64,000 bases of DNA from Clostridium ljungdahlii DSM 13528 (GTDB lineage: Bacteria > Bacillota > Clostridia > Clostridiales > Clostridiaceae). The notes beneath the pieces were generated by a model. The model was not told the DNA's origin, ran no database searches, and saw nothing but the letters and a program-made list of their open reading frames with translations. Location of the stretch: NCBI RefSeq assembly GCF_000143685.1, contig NC_014328.1:1488001-1552000 (forward strand). The letters are read 5' to 3'. Below, piece after piece: positions 23,999 to 32,868 of this stretch; the stretch's first letter is position 1; the number at the start of each line of letters is the position of its first letter. A program made the translations under genes and the position numbers.

Positions 23999-25234
23999 AT
24001 GTCAATATTTAGATCATACAAAGAATTGAACACAGAACAGACCATAGATAAAAAGGCTTTAATATTCGGTATTATATCTATGTTTCTTTGCGGGTTAGGC
24101 TTCACTATCGCAGCACCTGTGATTCCATTCTTAGTTAAGCCTTATATAAGCAATCCTGGAGATCAAGCTATAGTTGTTACGCTGCTTACCTCTGTTTATG
24201 CAATTTGCGTATTTTTTGCAGCTCCAGTACTTGGAGCTTTCAGTGACAAATATGGTCGCCGCCCAGTGCTCTTAATATGCCTTTTGGGTTCATCAGTGGG
24301 GTACTTAGTTTTTGGTATAGGAGGAGCGTTATGGATACTATTTGCTGGACGTATAATAGATGGGGTAACAGGTGGGGACATAAGCACTATTTTAGCATAC
24401 TTTGCAGATATCATTCCTCCAGATCAGAGAACCAAATACTTTGGATGGGCCAGTGCAGTTGTAGGCGTAGGTACTGTTATTGGACCAACTTTAGGTGGAT
24501 TACTTGCTAAGTTTGGTTATTCTGTCCCAATGTATTTTGGAGCAATAATAACTATATTGAATGTTGTTTATGGATTCTTTTTTATGCCTGAGAGTCTTGA
24601 TAAGAATAATAGGCTGAAAGAGATTACCTTTGTAAGACTTAACCCATTTACACAGCTCGTAAACATACTTTCTATAAAAAACTTAAAAAGACTGCTTGTA
24701 TCAGCATTTTTACTTTGGATACCTAACGGGTCTTTACAGGCAGTTTTTTCACAATTTACAATGGATACCTTCAATTGGAAACCTGCAATAATTGGACTTA
24801 TGTTTTCAATTATGGGATTTCAAGATATCATTTCACAAAGCTTAATAATGCCAAAGCTTTTGATAAAACTCAGTGATAAACAGATAGCAGTTCTTGGAAT
24901 GGCTTCAGAGATTATAGGCTACGGTTTTATTGCAGCATCAGCTTTGTTCTCATTTTATCCTATTTTTATTGCTGGAATGTTTATATTTGGTTTCGGTGAT
25001 TCCATATTTGGTCCTTCGTTCAATGGGATGCTTTCAAAATCTGTTGCTTCTAGTGAACAAGGAAGGATTCAAGGAGGCAGCCAATCTATTCAAGCTTTAG
25101 CAAGAATGATTGGACCTATCATTGGCGGTCAAATATATGTAGCACTTGGACATGCTGCGCCTGCTCTTATGGGTATGCTGCTTACGGCAGCAGCGATACT
25201 AGTTTTATATGAAGGTATCCATGTAAATAAGTAA
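23999..25234 (+). CDS. MFS multidrug/tetracycline-type efflux transporter
   Basis: The 411-residue, twelve-helix protein has the MFS motif A between helices 2 and 3 (LGAFSDKYGRRPVLL) and motif C-like GVGTVIGPTLGGLLAKFGY in helix 5, which marks drug/H+ antiporters. It sits in the inner membrane and expels drugs. TGGAGGGAG precedes the ATG. The upstream MarR gene and operator form its control unit. Substrate unknown. Confidence 0.88.
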   Translation: MSIFRSYKELNTEQTIDKKALIFGIISMFLCGLGFTIAAPVIPFLVKPYISNPGDQAIVVTLLTSVYAICVFFAAPVLGAFSDKYGRRPVLLICLLGSSVGYLVFGIGGALWILFAGRIIDGVTGGDISTILAYFADIIPPDQRTKYFGWASAVVGVGTVIGPTLGGLLAKFGYSVPMYFGAIITILNVVYGFFFMPESLDKNNRLKEITFVRLNPFTQLVNILSIKNLKRLLVSAFLLWIPNGSLQAVFSQFTMDTFNWKPAIIGLMFSIMGFQDIISQSLIMPKLLIKLSDKQIAVLGMASEIIGYGFIAASALFSFYPIFIAGMFIFGFGDSIFGPSFNGMLSKSVASSEQGRIQGGSQSIQALARMIGPIIGGQIYVALGHAAPALMGMLLTAAAILVLYEGIHVNK

Positions 25235-25366
25235 ATATAAAGTTTTTATTATATAATTATGATTTTAGATATTCAAGAAATTTAATGCTTTATAGATTCT
25301 ATGTAAATTTTATAATTTATGCTATGCTTTAAGTAAATGAATATTTAAAAGAGGAGAGCTTTTCAC

Positions 25367-25966
25367 ATGAATAAAAGTGTAAATGATATTTTATGGATGA
25401 ATCTTTTAAAAAGTAATGGTATTTTTCTTGATGAGAAAAATATTGCTTTACTGAGGAATATTTCTAGGATTAAGGCATTAAAAAAGGATATGTTCTTTTT
25501 ACAGGAAGGTGAAAAATCTACTGAAATAGGTTTTATTATTAAAGGTGTCTTTCGTTCTTATTATATTGATAAATCAGGCAATGATGTAACAAAATATTTT
25601 TATTCAGAAGGGGATATATTATTTTCTTATGCAGCATATCTATCTCAAAAAGAATCTATGTACTGTATACAAGCACTAGAAGATAGTGAAATTCTTGTAG
25701 TCAAGATTTCTGATTTTGAAAAAATAGTAGAAGGAAATTATCAATTACTTTTATTCTACAAGAAAATGATTGATAAGGTACTTGTTATAAAAGAAGAGCA
25801 TGCAATTAGTTTTAAATTATTAGACAGTGTAAAACGTTATAAACAATTTCTTGATACATACCCTAGTTTGGAAGAACGTGTTAAGCAGTGTCATATTGCA
25901 TACTATTTAGGAATAACTCCTGTATCTCTTAGCAGAATAAGAAGAAAATTAAATATTAACAAATGA
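25367..25966 (+). CDS. Crp/Fnr-type cyclic-nucleotide-domain regulator
   Basis: The 199-residue protein has an N-terminal cNMP-binding beta roll (FFLQEGEKSTEIGFIIKGVFRSYYIDKSGN), a C-helix, and a C-terminal winged helix ending CHIAYYLGITPVSLSRIRRKL. There is no Cys cluster for an iron-sulfur centre. It resembles the YeiL/Crp-like regulators common in Firmicutes. GAGGAGAG precedes the ATG. It lies 64 nt ahead of a short-chain dehydrogenase gene and may be cotranscribed with it. Effector unknown. Confidence 0.85.
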   Translation: MNKSVNDILWMNLLKSNGIFLDEKNIALLRNISRIKALKKDMFFLQEGEKSTEIGFIIKGVFRSYYIDKSGNDVTKYFYSEGDILFSYAAYLSQKESMYCIQALEDSEILVVKISDFEKIVEGNYQLLLFYKKMIDKVLVIKEEHAISFKLLDSVKRYKQFLDTYPSLEERVKQCHIAYYLGITPVSLSRIRRKLNINK

Positions 25967-26030
25967 TAATGCAATAAATCTCCAGATGATTTATTATGTA
26001 CCTAAGTTTTATTACTGGAGGTTAATTGTT

Positions 26031-26831
26031 ATGAAAAATGAAATAGTTGTTTTAATTACTGGATGCTCTACAGGAATTGGGAGAGAGCTTTGTAATATAT
26101 TATCTCATAAAGGATGTACGGTTGTTGCAACAGCAAGAAATGTGGAAGCCTTAAAGGATTTATCTGCATTCTTAAAATTACCGCTAGATGTTACCAAAAA
26201 AGAATCTATTCACAGCACAATAAATCAAGTTATATCAAAATTTCATAAAATTGATATTCTTATAAATAACGCAGGTTATTCACTTAGAGGAGCTTTAGAA
26301 GAAATTGATGTAAATAGTTCTAAAAGTATGTTTGATGTAAATGTATTTGGTATAATTAACATGGTTCAGGAGGTTATTCCAGAAATGCGTAAAAAGCAAT
26401 CTGGTAAGATTATAAATATTGGTTCCATTTCAGGAAAATTTGTTCAATCCATCAATGGGGTTTATTGTGCATCAAAATTTGCAGTTGAGGCATTAAGTGA
26501 CACACTGCGTTTAGAATTACACAGCTATAATATTCAGACCACTGTCATTGAGCCAGGTCCCATGAAAACCCATTTTTTTAATACATTAGTGGATAATTCA
26601 GGGGATCTTATGGGAAATTCCCAATCTTGTTATTCACATTTTTATAAATCAGATGATAAATATAGAAAAAAGCAAAAACAAGCTGATCCTAAAGAAGCAG
26701 CACAAGCTATTAGTAATATAATTTTGAAAAAACGAATTAATGCTCGTTATAAAGTTACTGTTCCCTTCATATATAGTATGGTTACATATTTTCCTGATTT
26801 CCTAAGAGAATATTTTATGAAAAAGAGATAA
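26031..26831 (+). CDS. Short-chain dehydrogenase/reductase
   Basis: The 266-residue classical SDR has the Rossmann motif TGCSTGIG, NNAG, the catalytic Ser in NIGSISGK and YCASK (Tyr and Lys). An Ala-Arg pair after the first beta-alpha unit (ATARN) suggests NADP(H). ATG 26031 is preferred to an upstream in-frame ATG at 25986 because TGGAGG lies 9 nt before it. The substrate cannot be predicted; many such enzymes act on hydroxy- or keto-compounds including lipids. Confidence 0.9.
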   Translation: MKNEIVVLITGCSTGIGRELCNILSHKGCTVVATARNVEALKDLSAFLKLPLDVTKKESIHSTINQVISKFHKIDILINNAGYSLRGALEEIDVNSSKSMFDVNVFGIINMVQEVIPEMRKKQSGKIINIGSISGKFVQSINGVYCASKFAVEALSDTLRLELHSYNIQTTVIEPGPMKTHFFNTLVDNSGDLMGNSQSCYSHFYKSDDKYRKKQKQADPKEAAQAISNIILKKRINARYKVTVPFIYSMVTYFPDFLREYFMKKR

Positions 26832-26963
26832 ATAAAGTATTATTTTACTATTTATATTCATTGTCTCATAATATGATATTTAAATCAGATGAAATAATAT
26901 GAAAATAATAGAGATTTATTGTATAATAAAAAAGGAAATTTATAAAAGTACAGGGAGTAGGAT

Positions 26964-27635
26964 ATGTATAAAATTTTAATTGTTGAAGACGATATGGCAA
27001 TTGCAAAGTCAATGAAAAATTATCTCAGTGGATGGAATTATGAAACTGAATTTATAACTGATTTCAAAGACATTACTGCAGAATTCATTAAGTTTGAGCC
27101 ACATCTTGTACTTTTGGATATATCCCTACCATTCTTCAATGGATATCATTGGTGCAGTGAAATTCGCAGGATATCAAGGGTACCTATTATTTTTATCTCT
27201 TCTATGTCCGATAATATGAATATCATTATGGCCGTAAATATGGGTGGTGATGATTTTATTCCCAAACCTTTTGATTTAAATATTCTTGTGGCAAAGGTGC
27301 AGGCATTGTTAAGAAGAACATATTCTTTTGGCGGAAAGATGGATATAATTGAGCATAATGGTGTAGTGCTAAATTTAAGCAGTGCTGCTATCGAATATGA
27401 AAATAAAAAAATTGAACTTACAAAAAATGAATTTAAGATACTTCAAATTTTGCTTGAGAATGTTGAAAAAGTAGTTCCAAGAGATGTTATTATGACAAGG
27501 CTTTGGGAAAGTGACAGCTATATAGATGATAATACTTTAACTGTTAATATAACCCGTCTTAGAAAAAAACTTTCAGATGCTGGTATTTGTGACTTTATTA
27601 AGACAAAAAAAGGAATTGGATATATGGTGGAATAA
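26964..27635 (+). CDS. OmpR/BceR-like response regulator
   Basis: The 223-residue protein has a receiver domain with acidic pair ED near residues 8-9, phospho-acceptor Asp in LVLLDISLPFFNGY and Lys in FIPKPF. A C-terminal OmpR-type winged helix (PRDVIMTRLWESDSYIDDNTLTVNITRLRKKL) follows. It is one codon ahead of its kinase. The sequence closely resembles the second regulator at 53970, and both belong to the BceR class that controls peptide-antibiotic ABC transporters. Its likely target is the BceAB-type pair at 32.9-35.6 kb. Confidence 0.92.
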   Translation: MYKILIVEDDMAIAKSMKNYLSGWNYETEFITDFKDITAEFIKFEPHLVLLDISLPFFNGYHWCSEIRRISRVPIIFISSMSDNMNIIMAVNMGGDDFIPKPFDLNILVAKVQALLRRTYSFGGKMDIIEHNGVVLNLSSAAIEYENKKIELTKNEFKILQILLENVEKVVPRDVIMTRLWESDSYIDDNTLTVNITRLRKKLSDAGICDFIKTKKGIGYMVE

Positions 27636-27636
27636 T

Positions 27637-28650
27637 ATGAAAGAAAAATCTTTTTTACAGCTTTTATTATGTTATGTTAAAGGTCATAAAAAAGCAATAA
27701 TAATGTACGGCATTTTTATTGGAATCTTTGCTGTAGTATTTTCATTATATTCACTGCAGCTTGAGCCAGTTTTGTATGCCTTCTTTTTATCATCAATTGT
27801 AGCTTTCCTTTTTATTATTTACGATTTTATTAAGTGCTATAAAAAGCATAATGAACTTTGTATTATTGAGAAAAAGATAAATATAGGGTTAGATAAGTTG
27901 CCGGCAGCTAATAATTTAATTGAAGCTGACTATCAGAATGTTTTGCAGACACTTTATAGACAAAGTACGGAACTAATTTCAAAAACAGATATTAAGCAGT
28001 CGGAAATGATAGATTATTATACCCTATGGGCACATCAAATTAAAACACCTATTGCAGCAATGAGATTAATACTGCAAAGCGAATATAGTGAACAAAACAA
28101 GGAATTACTAGGGCAGGCCTTTAAAATTGAGCAGTATGTTGAAATGGTGCTGGGATACTTAAAGATTGATAGTGCCTCATCAGATCTGGTGCTTAAAAAC
28201 TATAGTTTACTTCAGATTATAAAACAAGTTATAAGAAAGTATGCACATGTATTTGTTAAGAAAAATATAGCCCTTGATTTAAAAGAAATGGATTGTACTG
28301 TGCTGACAGATGAAAAGTGGCTGGTATTTGTAATTGAACAAATACTATGGAATGCATTAAAATATACAAGCAGCGGTAAAATATCAATATATATGGAGGA
28401 AGCTTCTAGAAAGGTGCTTGTAATTGAAGATACAGGAGTAGGCATTGCAGAGGAAGATTTGCCAAGGGTATTTGAAAAAGGTTTTACTGGATATAATGGA
28501 CGTGCTGATAAAAAGGCAACGGGAATAGGGCTTTATCTTTGTAAAAAGATATTAGATAAACTTTCACACACAATAACCATTACCTCGAAGGTTGGTGTTG
28601 GAACAACGGTAAAGATAAATCTTTCTTCTGTGAAAACTATAATTGAATAA
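27637..28650 (+). CDS. BceS-like intramembrane-sensing histidine kinase
   Basis: The 337-residue protein has two membrane helices (about 20-65) with almost no extracellular loop, the BceS design in which the ABC permease is the sensor. The H box is WAHQIKTPIAAM; the ATP site has WNALKYTSSG, DTGVGIAEEDLP and TGIGLYLCKKI. ATG 27637 starts one base after the regulator stop. Normally such kinases directly precede bceAB; here the structured repeat begins two bases after the stop and the transporter is 4.2 kb away. Confidence 0.92.
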   Translation: MKEKSFLQLLLCYVKGHKKAIIMYGIFIGIFAVVFSLYSLQLEPVLYAFFLSSIVAFLFIIYDFIKCYKKHNELCIIEKKINIGLDKLPAANNLIEADYQNVLQTLYRQSTELISKTDIKQSEMIDYYTLWAHQIKTPIAAMRLILQSEYSEQNKELLGQAFKIEQYVEMVLGYLKIDSASSDLVLKNYSLLQIIKQVIRKYAHVFVKKNIALDLKEMDCTVLTDEKWLVFVIEQILWNALKYTSSGKISIYMEEASRKVLVIEDTGVGIAEEDLPRVFEKGFTGYNGRADKKATGIGLYLCKKILDKLSHTITITSKVGVGTTVKINLSSVKTIIE

Positions 28651-28652
28651 TC

Positions 28653-28784
28653 TATCCGATGACTACCTGCTCTAATGCTCCTTCTCCAAGTGGGAGCAAA
28701 GAGCAGCTACGTCCCTGGATAACGCGGTCTAAGCATCAGGTGGAGTCAAAACTCCATCTGATGCCAAGAACCCTGTTTATGTAA
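28653..28784. ncRNA. Structured repeat, unit A (candidate RNA or mobile hairpin element)
   Basis: The sequence matches, in reverse orientation, positions 38484-38600. Visible pairings: TATCC 28653-28657 with GGATA 28717-28721; GAC 28661-28663 with GTC 28711-28713; CTGCTCT 28667-28673 with AGAGCAG 28700-28706; tip stem GCTCC/GGAGC. A second 14-bp hairpin is at 28733-28764 with loop CAAA. The other copy has CCGCTCT/AGAGCGG, a compensatory change that keeps pairing, and a shortened second hairpin. No coding potential. Strand of transcription unknown. Confidence 0.6.
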
Positions 28785-28808
28785 AAAAATTAGGAAGGTG
28801 AATTAGAA

Positions 28809-30188
28809 ATGGACAATATAAATGAACTTAGAAACGGAAAAATTAATAATTTGTTGTGGAAATTCTCATGGCCAGCAGTAATCGCCATGCTGATAAATTC
28901 TCTGTATAATATTATTGACCGAATATTTGTAGGACGAGGAGTTGGTTCAATTGCAATTGCAGCTACAACTGTAGCTTTTCCGATTATGCTTATTCTTATG
29001 GCAGTATCTGTACTAATTGGTGTTGGTGCTACCTCACTTATATCTATTCGTTTGGGGGAAAAGAAGCCAGAGGAAGCTGAAAAGATTATGGGGAATGCTA
29101 TATTTTTGTTGATCTTACTGCCTCTGTGTATTAGCATTATTTATTTTCTTTTTAGTAATTCTATTTTGACTTTTTTTGGAGCTAGTGCCGAGGTTTTGCC
29201 TTATGCCAAAGAATTTACACATATTATAATGTTAGCATCATGGGTGGGTTCTCTGAGTATGGGAATGGTTAATTTTATTAGAGCTGAAGGTAATCCTAGA
29301 ATGTCCATGTATACACAAGTAATTGGAACAGCAATTAATATAGTCCTTAATTATATTTTTGTTATGAGGCTAGGCATTGGAATTAAAGGATCTGCACTGG
29401 CAACAGTTTGTGGCCAAACATTCTCAGCCATTTGGGTCTTAAGTTATTTTCAATCGAAAGCTAGTTTCCTCAAAATACGAATAAAAAATCTCAAATTGCA
29501 GAAAAACTTGGTCATTAGTATTATGTGTATTGGTTTTGCACCTTTTTCAATGCAATTGGCTAACAGTCTTCAAAACGTTATTTTAAATAAATCATTAATG
29601 ACTTATGGTGGAGACATAGCACTATCAGCTATGGGCATTGTTGGTAGTATAGCTACTTTAATGTTTATGCCCATACTTGGTGTTAGTCAGGGAGCTCAAC
29701 CTATTATCGGTTTTAATTATGGTGCCCAGCAATTTGATAGAGTAAAAGAAACTTTGAAGAAAGCCATAATTGTAGGTATAGTAATTGCCACATTCAGTAC
29801 TGCAGTGGTACACTTATGGCCAACTCAAATTGCTGGTATGTTTTCTAACAATAATGTAAAATTGAATAAACTAACTGCCCATGCAATGTCAATGTTTTTC
29901 CTTATGTTTCCTGTAGCGGGTTTTCAAATTGTTGCTTCTCAATATTTTCAAGCAGTTGGAAAGCCAATTCAATCTACAATCCTTGGACTATCAAGACAAC
30001 TGCTGGTATTGATTCCTCTATTACTAGTATTGCCGCGCTTTTGGGGGACTGAAGGTGTATGGATGACTCCGCCTATTGCAGATATTTTATCTGCCCTTAT
30101 AACTGGAATTTTTATATTCTTAGAAATGAAACATATAAATGAAAATTGTATGCCTCAAGATACCGATTTTAAAAAAGCAAATTCTTAA
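28809..30188 (+). CDS. MATE family multidrug efflux transporter
   Basis: The 459-residue, twelve-helix protein in two six-helix halves has the MATE start FSWPAVIAMLINSLYNIIDRIFVGRGVG and the matching second-half SQGAQPIIGFNYGAQQFDRVK. It extrudes cationic drugs using Na+ or H+. A GGAAGGTG site precedes the ATG. It follows the structured repeat and precedes a cupin gene by 40 nt, so the two may share a transcript. Confidence 0.92.
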   Translation: MDNINELRNGKINNLLWKFSWPAVIAMLINSLYNIIDRIFVGRGVGSIAIAATTVAFPIMLILMAVSVLIGVGATSLISIRLGEKKPEEAEKIMGNAIFLLILLPLCISIIYFLFSNSILTFFGASAEVLPYAKEFTHIIMLASWVGSLSMGMVNFIRAEGNPRMSMYTQVIGTAINIVLNYIFVMRLGIGIKGSALATVCGQTFSAIWVLSYFQSKASFLKIRIKNLKLQKNLVISIMCIGFAPFSMQLANSLQNVILNKSLMTYGGDIALSAMGIVGSIATLMFMPILGVSQGAQPIIGFNYGAQQFDRVKETLKKAIIVGIVIATFSTAVVHLWPTQIAGMFSNNNVKLNKLTAHAMSMFFLMFPVAGFQIVASQYFQAVGKPIQSTILGLSRQLLVLIPLLLVLPRFWGTEGVWMTPPIADILSALITGIFIFLEMKHINENCMPQDTDFKKANS

Positions 30189-30228
30189 GAAATATTTTAA
30201 TACTAAAAAATTTATGGAGGATGAAAAA

Positions 30229-30573
30229 ATGATTAATAATGAAAAAAGAGAAATTATTAGACAAGACAATGTCAATGGAGGAAATGGATATATTTTAAAA
30301 GAAAGTTTATTGACTCTTGAATACTTGGGAGAACACTGTAAATTATTTTCAAAGATTACTTTGAAACCAGACTGCGAAATTGGATATCATGAGCATCATG
30401 ATGAGACTGAAACATATTACTTTTTGTCAGGAAAGGGAATGTATCAGGATAATAAAGATGAAATTCCTGTTAAGGCAGGAGATGTTACTTTTTGTGAAGA
30501 TGGCAGTGGTCATGGAGTTAAAAACACAGGAACTGAAGATATAGAGTTTGTTGCACTAATTTTAAAAAAATAA
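30229..30573 (+). CDS. Small cupin-domain protein
   Basis: The 114-residue single-domain cupin has the metal-binding motif 1 EIGYHEHHDETETYYFLSGKGMY and motif 2 GDVTFCEDGSGHGVKNTG, so His/His/Glu/His ligands are present. ATG 30229 has TGGAGG 8 nt upstream. Function is unknown; small cupins of this kind are sugar- or drug-related isomerases or simple metal sensors. It is linked to the MATE gene and ends in a terminator shared with the convergent MerR gene. Confidence 0.85.
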   Translation: MINNEKREIIRQDNVNGGNGYILKESLLTLEYLGEHCKLFSKITLKPDCEIGYHEHHDETETYYFLSGKGMYQDNKDEIPVKAGDVTFCEDGSGHGVKNTGTEDIEFVALILKK

Positions 30574-30577
30574 GTAA

Positions 30578-30606
30578 AAAAGTGAGACTTATATAGCCTC
30601 ACTTTT
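30578..30606. terminator. Bidirectional terminator between cupin and MerR genes
   Basis: AAAAGTGAG / CTCACTTTT stem with 11-nt loop; A- and T-runs on both sides serve both convergent transcripts and overlap the MerR stop codon. Confidence 0.75.
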
Positions 30607-31030
30607 CTGTATCTTTATTCAGAAATTTCATAGCCAGTTCTTCCTGTAAACCGGGAACTTCAGTAGTTCCCCTTTTCTTTGATATTCTGTAGAATTCGCA
30701 TTTATAATTGATACGGTGAAGCGCATTTTGTAAGAGTGCAATTTGCTTTTCCGTTTTTTTCTTCTGATGAAGGAATAGCTCATATCGCTGCTCAATGGTA
30801 GAATCGCCTTCTTCACACCATTCAAAAAACTGTTTGATGTCCTTAAGTGGCATCCCTGTATTCTTTAAACATGATATCATTTTCAAGCATTCAACATCTG
30901 TATCATTAAATATTCTTATATTACCAGAAGTTCTATTGACAAGTGGGAGAAGTCCTTCTTTGTCATAGTAGCGTAGAGTTGATATGGATATGTCTAGCAT
31001 TTTTGAAATATCACCAATTGAATAATTCAT
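30599..31030 (-). CDS. MerR family regulator
   Basis: The 143-residue protein has the winged helix YSIGDISKMLDISISTLRYYDKEGLLP, a second wing with RIFNDTDVECLKMISCLKNTGMPLKDIKQF, and a long dimerising coiled coil (about 80-120). It lacks the Cys pattern of mercury or copper sensors and belongs to the AdhR/redox-electrophile-like branch. GGAGG lies before its start. It is divergent from the cupin-flavodoxin chimera gene, and the intergenic region has a 19-bp-spacer promoter facing that gene. Confidence 0.88.
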   Translation of the reverse strand: MNYSIGDISKMLDISISTLRYYDKEGLLPLVNRTSGNIRIFNDTDVECLKMISCLKNTGMPLKDIKQFFEWCEEGDSTIEQRYELFLHQKKKTEKQIALLQNALHRINYKCEFYRISKKRGTTEVPGLQEELAMKFLNKDTEK

Positions 31031-31061
31031 AAATTTCCTCCAATAAAATTAAATTAAGTAT

Positions 31062-31092
31062 TGACCTAAAGTTAGATTTAGGTATTATTATA
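31062..31092 (+). promoter_or_regulatory. MerR-activated promoter, 19-bp spacer with internal palindrome
   Basis: TTGACC (31062-31067), 19-bp spacer and TATTAT (31087-31092). The palindrome ACCTAAAgttagaTTTAGGT (31065-31084) lies between the boxes, the textbook layout for a MerR activator. It drives the gene at 31167. Confidence 0.7.
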
Positions 31093-31166
31093 TACCTATC
31101 ATAAGATATAAATGAAGCTTATGCAAGACTAGAATATATTTTAATCAAAGAAGAAGGGGAAAAAAT

Positions 31167-31679
31167 ATGGATGTAAAAGAATTGGAAAAGGTATCTGATT
31201 TTACATTAGGGGAAGAAAATACTACTTATGTAAAGTATTTTACTGGAAAAAGCTATTTAAGTGTTTTAAATACTAAAGAAGTGGTTATATGCAATGTTAC
31301 ATTTGAACCAGTAAAGTCTTATACAGGTGATTATAATTCAGTAGTTGAACAAGGAAAACGGAAAGTAGACCGTGGATTTAAACCGGAAATAAAACCTCTT
31401 CTAGTAAATCTGGAAGACTATGATACGATTATTATAGGCACTCTTGTGTGGTGGTATACCTATGCCTCAGCAGTTGCAACTTTCTTATCTGAATACGATT
31501 TGTCAGGCAAGACGATAATTCCATTTGTAACGAATGGAGGATGGATTGGGCATACATTAAAGGATATTAAAAAGGTTTGTAAAAATGCCGCTGTTACAAA
31601 TGTGATTGATATTGGATTTAACACAGACAAAATGGTAATGTCTGAATCCAATCTTGAGAAATGGATTGCTAGTTTGTAA
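31167..31679 (+). CDS. Chimeric protein: cupin N-terminus joined to flavodoxin C-terminus
   Basis: The 170-residue protein's residues 1 to about 47 (FTLGEENTTYVKYFTGKSYL...NVTFEP) match the start of small cupin proteins up to the point where GCRNNWHIH would normally follow. From VKSYTGDYNSVVEQGKRK onward the sequence is a flavodoxin (DYDTIIIGTLVWWYTYASAV, FVTNGGWIGHTLKDI). The flavodoxin FMN phosphate loop (SxTGNT) and the cupin metal ligands are both missing. It looks like a deletion fusion of two adjacent MerR-regulated genes. The frame is intact and a ribosome site (AAGGGGA) exists, so a protein may be made, but neither activity is expected. Confidence 0.75.
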   Translation: MDVKELEKVSDFTLGEENTTYVKYFTGKSYLSVLNTKEVVICNVTFEPVKSYTGDYNSVVEQGKRKVDRGFKPEIKPLLVNLEDYDTIIIGTLVWWYTYASAVATFLSEYDLSGKTIIPFVTNGGWIGHTLKDIKKVCKNAAVTNVIDIGFNTDKMVMSESNLEKWIASL

Positions 31680-31764
31680 GAGTTTGTTTAAAATCAAATG
31701 TATGGAAATGTAATTTTTTAGTATGCAAATTTATCAGTTATTAAAGGTAGGTGATTTAAAGTAT

Positions 31765-32730
31765 ATGAAAAAATTAAAATTAATAGTGTTAATAATATTA
31801 TTAGTATCAATTTCCTTATCAATAATATATGTTAGAAGGGTTTTAATAGGAAATTATAGGGTTAAACAAGAAGAGTCTATGGATAAGAAAAAAACAGAGA
31901 ATAATACTTTAAAATTTGCTGTTTTAGGTGATGTACATGGGGATATTAAAAAATTACAAAATGCTATTAATGACGTACATAGTATAGATGGAAATATGGA
32001 TACTTTAATATTAAATGGTGATAATGTGGATCAAGGAGTAAAGATGCAGTACTATGCATTAGAACTTACGCTGTGGAAAAATAAGAATATTATTCCTAAA
32101 AAAATAATTAAAAATATTGGTAACCATGATTATTTTGATTATTCTAAAGGTACAAATAAGCCAAAAGATGTTCAACATTTTATAAAAATGTATTTAGATT
32201 TTGCAGGTGAAAAGTCTGTATATCATGATACCTGGATTAAAGGATACCATTTTATATCTCTGGGTTCAGAAACTGGAAATACGAAAAAGTTAGGATCGGT
32301 GGATGCTTTTTTATCACAAAATCAATTTAGTTGGCTCAAAGAAAAGTTAGGTCAAAAATATAAAAAAAATAGACCTATTTTTGTATTTTTACATCAAAAT
32401 TTGGATAGTAGTATAGGATGGAAAGGATTAAAAGAAGATCAAGAAAAAGAACTTAGAGATATTCTGTCATCATATCCAGAAGTTATTTTGTTTACTTCCC
32501 ATACTCATATCCTATTAAATATAGATAATGTAAAAACAAACTTACCCTTTACTACAGCACATACAGGGGCAGTTCGATATGCTATAAAGCCAGAAAAGGA
32601 TGGTATAAAAAGGTTTTATAATGAAAGTCAAGGTTTATATGTACAAGTAAATGGGAATAAAGTCTTAATTAAAGGAAGAGATTTTGTAAAAAAAGAATGG
32701 GTATTTTCAAAAGAAGTTGTACACTATTGA
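31765..32730 (+). CDS. Membrane-anchored calcineurin-like metallophosphoesterase
   Basis: The 321-residue protein has an N-terminal hydrophobic helix (about 4-23) without a Cys lipobox, a short linker, then the dimetal phosphoesterase motifs in order: GDVHGD, NGDNVD, GNHDYFD, HQN and SHTHI. It is expected to act on the outer face of the membrane, on a phosphodiester or phosphomonoester of unknown identity. ATG 31765 is preferred over 31723 because it gives a clean signal anchor and has AAAGGTAGGTG upstream. It ends before a terminator and has no obvious functional link to its neighbours. Confidence 0.85.
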   Translation: MKKLKLIVLIILLVSISLSIIYVRRVLIGNYRVKQEESMDKKKTENNTLKFAVLGDVHGDIKKLQNAINDVHSIDGNMDTLILNGDNVDQGVKMQYYALELTLWKNKNIIPKKIIKNIGNHDYFDYSKGTNKPKDVQHFIKMYLDFAGEKSVYHDTWIKGYHFISLGSETGNTKKLGSVDAFLSQNQFSWLKEKLGQKYKKNRPIFVFLHQNLDSSIGWKGLKEDQEKELRDILSSYPEVILFTSHTHILLNIDNVKTNLPFTTAHTGAVRYAIKPEKDGIKRFYNESQGLYVQVNGNKVLIKGRDFVKKEWVFSKEVVHY

Positions 32731-32768
32731 AAATATTAAAAAATACAGTAAAAAAGTATCTTACAAAC

Positions 32769-32795
32769 ATGTAAGGTTAGAAGGAGAAATGTAAG
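32769..32795. promoter_or_regulatory. Direct repeat, 20-bp period, upstream of the first bceAB pair
   Basis: ATGTAAG occurs at 32769-32775 and 32789-32795, exactly two helical turns apart. It could be the binding site of the BceR-like regulator. The second copy also forms part of a terminator stem, so this is tentative. Confidence 0.3.
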
Positions 32796-32828
32796 CCAAA
32801 GTTATGGCTCTGCATTTCTCTTTTTTTT
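32784..32828 (+). terminator. Intrinsic terminator after the phosphoesterase gene
   Basis: GAGAAATG...GCC / GGC...CATTTCTC forms the stem, followed by eight T residues. A TATAAT (32828-32833) right after it is a candidate -10 for bceA. Confidence 0.75.
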
Positions 32829-32868
32829 ATAATTATAGTATAGTCAAAGTGAACAGGGGAGGAAGAAA

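Noticed and set aside
25979..26022. CTCCAG/CTGGAG pairing over the SDR ribosome site
   Set aside because: Six base pairs across a 30-nt loop in AT-rich RNA is not persuasive.
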